Positions 57,648-64,000 of a stretch of 64,000 bases of DNA are shown here, in pieces. How positions within the stretch are numbered: position 1 is the stretch's first letter; each line of letters begins with the position of its first letter. The notes under the pieces are model-generated. The model made no database searches and had not been told where the DNA came from. It worked only from the letters and a program-made list of their open reading frames with translations. A program made the position numbers and the translations under genes. Source of the DNA: Coniferiporia sulphurascens (taxonomy: Eukaryota; Basidiomycota; Agaricomycetes; Hymenochaetales; Hymenochaetaceae); contig NBBA01000001.1 of the NCBI GenBank assembly GCA_002794785.1, forward strand, positions 4,340,001 to 4,404,000, given 5' to 3'.

Positions 57648-59264
57648 TTAAGCAGCCAAACCCCAAGCGTAAACGGATGCGAGAACAAGGGCGGGCGGCA
57701 CAACAACTAGTTTCCACAGGACCGGTTCCAGCGTGCCCCTTACACGTACCGCCAAGTGGTTTTGGCGGAACAGATATAAAAGTTTGTGCGGAAATTGCAC
57801 AAAAATAAACCAGAGAAGATTAAGCGGGGCTGGGAAGAAATGTAGATCCGAGCAAATAGAGACTGATTGAAGGAATTGCTGCCTCACAGAGAGGCCGACG
57901 GTTGGCCCATAGGCGTCCCACGACTCGGGAATCCAGGGGCCCGAATTGGTACCCGGAGGATGTGATGGGGAATACAGAACCATGTATGCAAGAAGGCAGA
58001 AGAATAGAACGACTAAGATCAGGAAGAGTAACGTGAGAGCAGCTCTTGTAGTCGCCGGGGCAGGGTCCAGGGCTGCACCACTCAAGTTGCTGAGTGCTAA
58101 AACCATGTCCGCGACGAAGAACGATAGCAGGAAGAAGAGGATGAGAAAAACTGGTAGGAAGAAGAGGAAGGCCGGTGCGAGCACGTTGGCAACAAGGTTG
58201 TGCAAGATGACAGATAGCGGGAAAATAAATGTCCGTGGTGCCAAAAACACCGGTGATGGGGAGTACGGCAGGAGTAGTTGTATAAAGTGCAAAAGGAAGC
58301 CAAGGAGTAGCAAAGCATACGAAGAGTCGTTTTCTTCCGGTGTTGAGGGTAGAGCCGATACGAAGGCCAATATGATGCAGTAAAAAGATACCGGTGTACT
58401 GCGTGGTCCCCTCAAGATTCGTGACGCTGCATATATCATCAAACAATATGATCGGTAGTCCGGGCGAGGTGGGTCCTGGAAGATAGAATGATACGGAGGA
58501 TTCATGATGTAGTTCGTGACCAAACCAAGATAACCAAAGAAAAGAGCAAGCTCCATCAAAAAGAGAACACTTTTAAGACACAATTAAACTCAAAAGCTCT
58601 GACAGCGGAAACAACGAAACTTACCGGGGAGTGACAAGGTTCTGCAGCCTCATGGTGAAGGCGTTGAATGTAGATGCCGGACTGTTACTTGTAAACACAG
58701 GCCTTCCATACGTCCAAGTCTTCAAAAGACTTGATGTCACTCGACCATCCAGGGAAAGAGTCAAAGGACAATTTGAACCATAAGTCAAAATGGCCTCGAT
58801 TACTACGTGCAAACGCATGATTCAATTAGTCCGACACCAATAGACTGGAATGACTAGTGCTGACCAGTTTGGCATTCGTCTCTTCCTTCTTCTATTGGAA
58901 AAGGAGTCCAAAGCATCTGGTGTAGCGTCTCGTCCGTCTCGACATCCTCAAGCCCCGCCCATTTCTGAACCACGAACTCCTCCAGCTGTGAACGAGAGAT
59001 GCGCGCATCCTTGCTCGATTTAGTCAGACATCTCAAACTCAACAGTAGGAGCAGGGCTGTTTCTGCGGCGCGGGAGGATAGACCGTTTGCTAAATGGATC
59101 TCGATGCTGCGGATGATGGTCGCCGGGGAGATAGAAATTGAGTTCGACGCTTCACTATCGGTGTATATGGTTTTCTCAAAGTGACATAAGTAAGGTAGCG
59201 ATAGTGTGCTGTCTAGACCATTTAGGAGAGGTGTCCTCTCTGTTGGAAAGTCGGCAGCGTCCAT
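57648..59264 (-). CDS. Polytopic membrane protein of unknown family
   Basis: 499 residues from three exons, 58865-59264, 58625-58802 and 57648-58569, all in phase. The N-terminal 150 residues are soluble, beginning MDAADFPTERTPLLNG with an ERTPLL acidic-dileucine sorting motif typical of vacuolar or endosomal membrane proteins. Roughly eight to nine hydrophobic segments follow, e.g. LFLMELALFFGYLGLVTNYI, FYCIILAFVSALP, YALLLLGFLLHFIQLLLP, FLFFLPVFLILFFLLSFFV and LTLLFLILVVLFFCLLAYMV. The protein ends in a short YAWGLAA tail. I do not recognise the family. The dileucine motif and topology suggest a vacuolar location, which is inference. Confidence 0.72.
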
Positions 59265-59530
59265 AGAAAGAAGATTGTTCAGAGGAAGAAAGACCAAAAC
59301 ACGATCACGAAGTCACGCTCGGTATGACGCGACTCGGCAAACCATGGCTCGAGTCGTCCTAAAAAATTGTCTGCTAAATTAATCGTAATTACAGTACTTG
59401 TTCCTCGATCATCAAAATCCGCCAAGAAAAATTAATGCTAATGCTGAAGTACTAATTCCGGTGCCTATTGGTCTCTTCTGGTGGTGGCTCTATGGCTCTG
59501 GTTTACATCCTAGTGATATGTGTCCTCGAC

Positions 59531-59959
59531 TCAGCCTGAGGTGAACTCCTCCGATCCCTGCTCCTTCAAGTTGAAGATATCCGGCGACCCTTCAACGTTC
59601 TCGGCTTCCGCTTTCCTCTGTTTCTTTTTGCGTCCGCGGATGAGACGGCAGCGGTCCTCCCGACAGCCACACACGAGAGCGACGCCAACGAGTATAAATG
59701 CAAGCACGAGTGCGATGATAGCGACTATTCCGACGGTCGCCTGTGGGCTAAGAGCGTGCGATACGTATGGTTTTACTGCTGTCGACGTTTGCGTGGGAGT
59801 AGGCGCAGATGTAGTGGCGAGCAAGATAGAACTGGATTGTCTAGGAGTGTGTTCGCCCTCACCGGAAGGATTCACGTCACAGCCAACGTTTTGGGATAGG
59901 CACTCCGTAGAGCTGGCATCGTCGGTGCTCCGGCGGACTTGGATTGGTAAAATGCGCAT
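59531..59959 (-). CDS. Small single-pass membrane protein
   Basis: A 142-residue frame from the ATG at 59959. The first 70 residues are Ser/Thr/Cys-containing, then a hydrophobic helix (VGIVAIIALVLAFILVGVAL) is followed by CGCRED and a basic RGRKKKQRK stop-transfer cluster and an acidic tail. The layout fits a type I or III membrane protein with a short ectodomain. No signal peptide is seen, so this may be the 3' exon of a longer gene whose 5' part I could not locate in the next 300 bases. Confidence 0.5.
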   Translation of the reverse strand: MRILPIQVRRSTDDASSTECLSQNVGCDVNPSGEGEHTPRQSSSILLATTSAPTPTQTSTAVKPYVSHALSPQATVGIVAIIALVLAFILVGVALVCGCREDRCRLIRGRKKKQRKAEAENVEGSPDIFNLKEQGSEEFTSG

Positions 59960-60250
59960 TTGGGGACGAGGAGAAGAAAAGCTGAAAGCAGTAGAGTCGA
60001 AACCGAATGCTCAGGACGTTCAGTGGCAAGAACGCATTTCTCGCCGTTTACTTTTCGACTGGGCTGACCAGGTGCGCCACTTCTGGCTCTTATGGTCGAG
60101 TGGCTGACGGCTGTCCTCTCTCATGCTTCTGGCATGAGGACATGGGTGTGGGGTGAAAAGGCTTTTCATTTGGGATACAGCGAGTCTATCGCAACGGGTT
60201 GACATTATACATTCAATGAAAGTGGTTCAAAAAAAGCATGGTCGTCATGT

Positions 60251-61776
60251 TCATACGCTATCCATGACAGAAACAGGGGGTGTCGAAGGAAGTTGTTTGT
60301 CAGGTCCGTACATTGGCCCGACAGAAGAATTTCCCGGTGTTTGTGGGTCTGACGGCTTGAATGACATCGGTACCAAGGGGACATGGCCCACCGGCTTCCG
60401 GATCCGTAGCGGTCTGAGCCATGTTCGCAAATTCTCCTAGAGAAAGACAAATATATGGTCTGACAGTCAGCCACATCCATCTGACAAATACAATCGGACG
60501 TACCTTCTGCGTCCCAAATATCATGAATATAGCCAGTGGCACTGGAGGGATGCGGATGTTTCACAAGCTGGTAAGAAATGATAGCGGATGGACGTACGAG
60601 TCGCAATGAATAGGTATGCAAATATTGACTCTGGTAAGAGGACTATTACAATTGAAACACTGCAATGGCTAAGGATAAATGCACTCATGTCAACAGAAAG
60701 CGAGGACCTACATGAATGTGATAAACAGGTAAATTGTTGCAGCCGTCGAACGCAGCATCAAGAAATACGAAGTTTGGTTGACTGCCCTGAACTGTCGGGA
60801 TGCCTTATAAAGGGTGTACAGTACGGAACCTGCATATATATATGTCAGCAAGGTCTGGGGCCAGGAAGACATGTATATTTGCCAACTTTGGAGGCCAATA
60901 GTTATGGCTAAGAAGGTTAGTGTGAAAGCGCAAACAACATATATCCTACATATATCATTAATTTTCCAGTTATTCATGCTCCTAGTGGACACGACTTACA
61001 CAGCGCTCGAGTGCAATGTGCAGTAGAAAACAAATTCGATTGATACTTTTGACGGATTCTTGATCCCGTACTACGCGAGTCGCGCTTAAGTAACTTGCGC
61101 CGTTTAGATCGAAGTTTACTGAATCCCCTACCACAATACAACCGGTCCCGATGAAAAGGAGGAACACCCACGGCAGGAGCAGAAGCTGTATGTTCTTGGT
61201 CAAGTCGAGGTAGTAGAATTAGGTGCAGGAGCTGATTTAAGAAAGCGAGTCATGATAACAGATAATAATATGACGTACCGTAAAGACGCTACGCGGGTTC
61301 TTCGCTAGGCCTGCTCCTCTGAATTCCATCCAGAGCTATACATTATCACGTTCATATAGACTGAAGGCTGCATTCGGCTCAAGGATCATACCTGAAGTAC
61401 CAGAGCCAGCATCGCGGCAGCCACACTACAAACTTGTATCATGAGTCTGAGGTGAAAATAAGTGTATGTTCTCACCTCACGGTGCTGCCGTAGATGAGTG
61501 ATGCTTGTACCAAACAGAGATCGTGCGATGGTTCTTGTTTTCCCAGTTCTCCCGAATATAGGCTGAGATAGTTGTGAGTACTGATCACGTCTTCGGGACA
61601 GTGAGCTCACAGAATCAAATTCGCAGTAGCATACACGATCCATGTCACCAGAAGGTTTATCAGCGTCGGGTGACGCTGACGCACCGTCTTCGTCAGGACC
61701 ATTGTAACCAGTGCCAGAGGTATCCCAACGTGACCGCCTATGATGTGTAGAAAGGAGTATAAGCCCAGGCTGGTAT
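60251..61776 (-). pseudogene. Seven-transmembrane receptor-like gene, copy B, damaged splice acceptor
   Basis: Homologous exon by exon to the intact gene at 51005. Exons: 61611-61776 (HIIGGHVGIPLALVTMVLTK; LINLLVTWIVYATANLIL), 61476-61562, 61392-61446, 61279-61335, 61132-61194 (LLLLPWVFLLFIGTGCIV), 61000-61058 (FVFYCTLHSSAV), 60712-60945, 60598-60659, a short exon ending 60504 (IPPVPLAIFMIFGTQK) and 60251-60436. Before the short exon the AG used by copy C is AA here (60560-60561); the only nearby AG gives a frame that stops after about 16 residues. The start codon exon was not found. Unless a non-AG acceptor is used, the product loses helix 7 and the tail. Confidence 0.65.
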
Positions 61777-62879
61777 CTACGAGTCATCAGAGTTTGCTAT
61801 ATTGTCAACAGGCGAATATGTTAAAGGATGATGATAGACGGACTCGACACCATCATGATGCTGGCGGAAGGCTGTTTAGCGCTTGATATTTATTAAAGGA
61901 CAAGAGAGTCTATCTCTTATGGAGTGAAAGAGAAGTGAAAGAGTGGATGAGTGCTCCTTAGACCAGCAAGTGGGGGCGGAAAGTGAGTGGGGTGCAGACT
62001 CCTGTTGGCATCCGTGAACCGGGCACTAGTTTGTAGTAGTATTTATGGATCTGATCTTCAAGTGATGACCATTCTGGATGCAAGAAGGTCGGAGTTATGT
62101 GGGTGAAATCAGTGATGCAGACGTCCGTTGCCAGCTTGCGACGATTCCTTCCTTCTTAATGATTAAATCACGAATTCAGTCCGCGCCACAATCGCCGGGC
62201 CTTGTCACTATAATCGTCTTTTGTACTTCTAAACTGTAAGGTTTTGTTTGGCATGCCCAGTGTATCGTGTTACCGCCGACGTTGTAAAGGCTCAGAGACG
62301 CCCTGTTTGAATGAACTGGTGGCCAAGGGGGCAACCTCTCTCTGGGTCTAGTAGTTCCAATGCTCCATCTTGCACGCTCCAAAAATAGTGGGGAGAAGGG
62401 GACGGGCGCATCTGAGGCTGTCACTGCCCTACCGGGAAAAACTGTGTAAGCCGAATTATAGACTCGGAGACACCGTGTGCGCACAAATGACAGTAACAAA
62501 TCCGAATATACCAGTAACTTGAAACCAGTGGCAAATCAAACGCACGAAGAAAGCAAAACGAGACCATATATATGGTACCAAATCATTTAAACACCGATAC
62601 ACCAATCGGGAAGCCCGCCACAGGCAATTATAAACAACGACAGTCACCTTTCAACAGGAGGAGTCGGCCCACCGACATCCAGGAGTACCAGTGGCAAAGA
62701 CACGTTACTCATCATTTTCTTTCGCTATAACTGCTGAGTACTGATAGCTATCGACAAAGCTATACATTCGAGGTATAACGAGTCTATTACAACTGATTCG
62801 GAATGTTTATACACTTGGCTCGTACGCTATCCGGAACAGAAACAGGTGTCAACAAGGGAAGCCGTTTGACATGCTTGTA
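61777..62879. other. Spacer between receptor-like copies B and C
   Basis: Should include the promoter of copy B and the 3' flank of copy C. The frames at 62176-62647 on the minus strand have no similarity to the receptor exons and no recognised domain. Confidence 0.45.
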
Positions 62880-64000
62880 TCAAACCGACTCGACAGAGGA
62901 GGGAGGTCCTGATGACTGTGACTCCGACAGTTTGAATGTCATCGGTGCCAATGGGTTATGGCTCGCTGGCTTCCGGACCCGTAGAATCCTAAGCCATATG
63001 CGCAGATTCTCCTGAAGACAAGAAGGTCATATATGAGGGTGCCACGTCCATGTGACACAAGACAATGACACACCTTTTGCGTGCCGAATACCAAAAATAT
63101 GGCCAGTGGCACTGGAGGGATGTGGGTACCTCGTAAGCTGGCGGAAGATGAGGGACTCACGAGTCGCAATGAACAGGTATGCGAAGATCCACCTGGGAAA
63201 CAGGTCTACCACGGCAAAAACACTGATGGCTGAGTTCGAATTGAATGTACTCCTATCAACAGAAACGAGACCTACATGAGTGTAATAGACGAGTAAATCG
63301 TTACAACTGCAGAGCGCAACATCAGGTGGTATGAGGTCTGGTTGGCTGCCCTGAACTGTCGAGATGCCTTATAAAGGGTATACAGTACGGAACCTGGATA
63401 CATATACATGTATATCAGCAAGGTTTTGGGCCAGGTAGACATGCACATTTGCCAACTTTGGAGACCAATAGTTATGACTAAGAAGGTTACTGTAGAAACG
63501 CAAACAACGTAAAGCCTGTAGAGACGATCAACTTTCCGATTATTTGTGTGCTCGATAGGTTTAACATACACGGCTTTTGAGCTCAATGTGCAGTAAAAGA
63601 CAAACTGAATTGACACTGCTGATGGATTCTTGATCCCGTACTACGCAAGCTGAGCCTAATCATGAGTAACTCGAGTTTACTGGATCCCTTACCAGAATGC
63701 AACCAACTCCGATGAATAGAAAGAATACCCACGGTAGGAGCAGAAGCTGCAAACATGTTTGGTCAGATCGAAACAGTATTTATTGGTGCAGAAGCTTGGG
63801 ATGAGAAGCACGAAGCATGATAACAAACAATAATATAACGTACGGCAAAGACGCTACACGGGGCTTTTCGCTAAACCCGCTCCTTTGATATCCATCCAAA
63901 GCTGCATATGATCATGTTCGTGTGGGTTAGAAACCACTTTCAGCTCAGGAAGCATACCTGAAGTACCAGGGCCAACGTCGCGGCAGTCACACTATATACT
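62880..64000 (-). pseudogene. Seven-transmembrane receptor-like gene, copy C, frameshifted and cut by window end
   Basis: Tandem duplicate of copy B with the same exon order, running off the right edge of the window. The last two exons, 63074-63129 (THIPPVPLAIFLVFGTQK) and 62880-63011 (basic/Ser tail), join correctly with a GAG|GT acceptor, and upstream blocks LQSWQMCMSTWPKTLL and FVFYCTLSSKAV are clear. In the exon near 63845-63900 that follows the LALVLQ helix, copy C has one extra base relative to copy B. The frame then reads AKSPV and stops at TAG. So it is either a pseudogene or carries an assembly indel. The N-terminal exons lie outside the window. Confidence 0.65.

Overview
The window looks like nuclear DNA of a filamentous basidiomycete, most likely a wood- or litter-decaying agaricomycete. 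Genes are split by short GT-AG introns of about 50-70 bases, often leaving very small exons. An AA9 lytic polysaccharide monooxygenase is present, and several gene families typical of mushrooms occur: F-box-like/LRR proteins, Ser/Thr-stalked single-pass membrane proteins, seven-transmembrane receptor-like proteins and orphan multi-exon families. No rRNA, tRNA, CRISPR or bacterial-type operon was seen. All gene models were spliced by hand from reading-frame continuity and GT/AG signals, so exon edges are predictions.

Layout. 0-6.5 kb: mostly empty, with one basic-region gene whose intron retention would create a tail anchor (2.3-2.9 kb) and a small DUF6593-like gene (6.0 kb). 7-10.6 kb: an intact F-box-like gene diverging from a PlsC-type lysophospholipid acyltransferase that carries an apparent frameshift. 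10.7-20.6 kb: a tandem triplication of one six-exon gene of unknown function, all minus strand and all open, with a mosaic identity pattern and a hAT-like MITE inserted between copies. 21-28.7 kb: TIM8, a giant alpha/beta-hydrolase-fold protein (1317 aa) and an INO80-complex Ies1-like gene. 29.7-37.5 kb: a Ser/Thr-rich membrane protein, a 253-bp TA-flanked MITE with perfect 44-bp inverted ends, two F-box-like paralogues interrupted by in-frame stops, and a DUF423/TMEM256 gene. 38-50.8 kb: a housekeeping block with a C2H2-like nuclear protein, an ARMH3/DUF1741 armadillo protein, glycine dehydrogenase P-protein (GCV2), a PPR protein and the Sec61-gamma translocon subunit (SSS1). 51-64 kb: an accessory region with one intact and two damaged seven-transmembrane receptor-like genes, the AA9 LPMO, an orphan polytopic membrane protein, a small single-pass protein and a nearly empty 3.7-kb stretch.

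The housekeeping genes form no pathway but share cellular themes: mitochondrial import (TIM8), mitochondrial one-carbon metabolism (GCV2), probable organelle RNA metabolism (PPR), ER translocation (SSS1) and chromatin remodelling (Ies1). The accessory families show recent duplication, gene-conversion-like patchworks and single-base lesions in otherwise preserved frames, so they appear to be turning over quickly.
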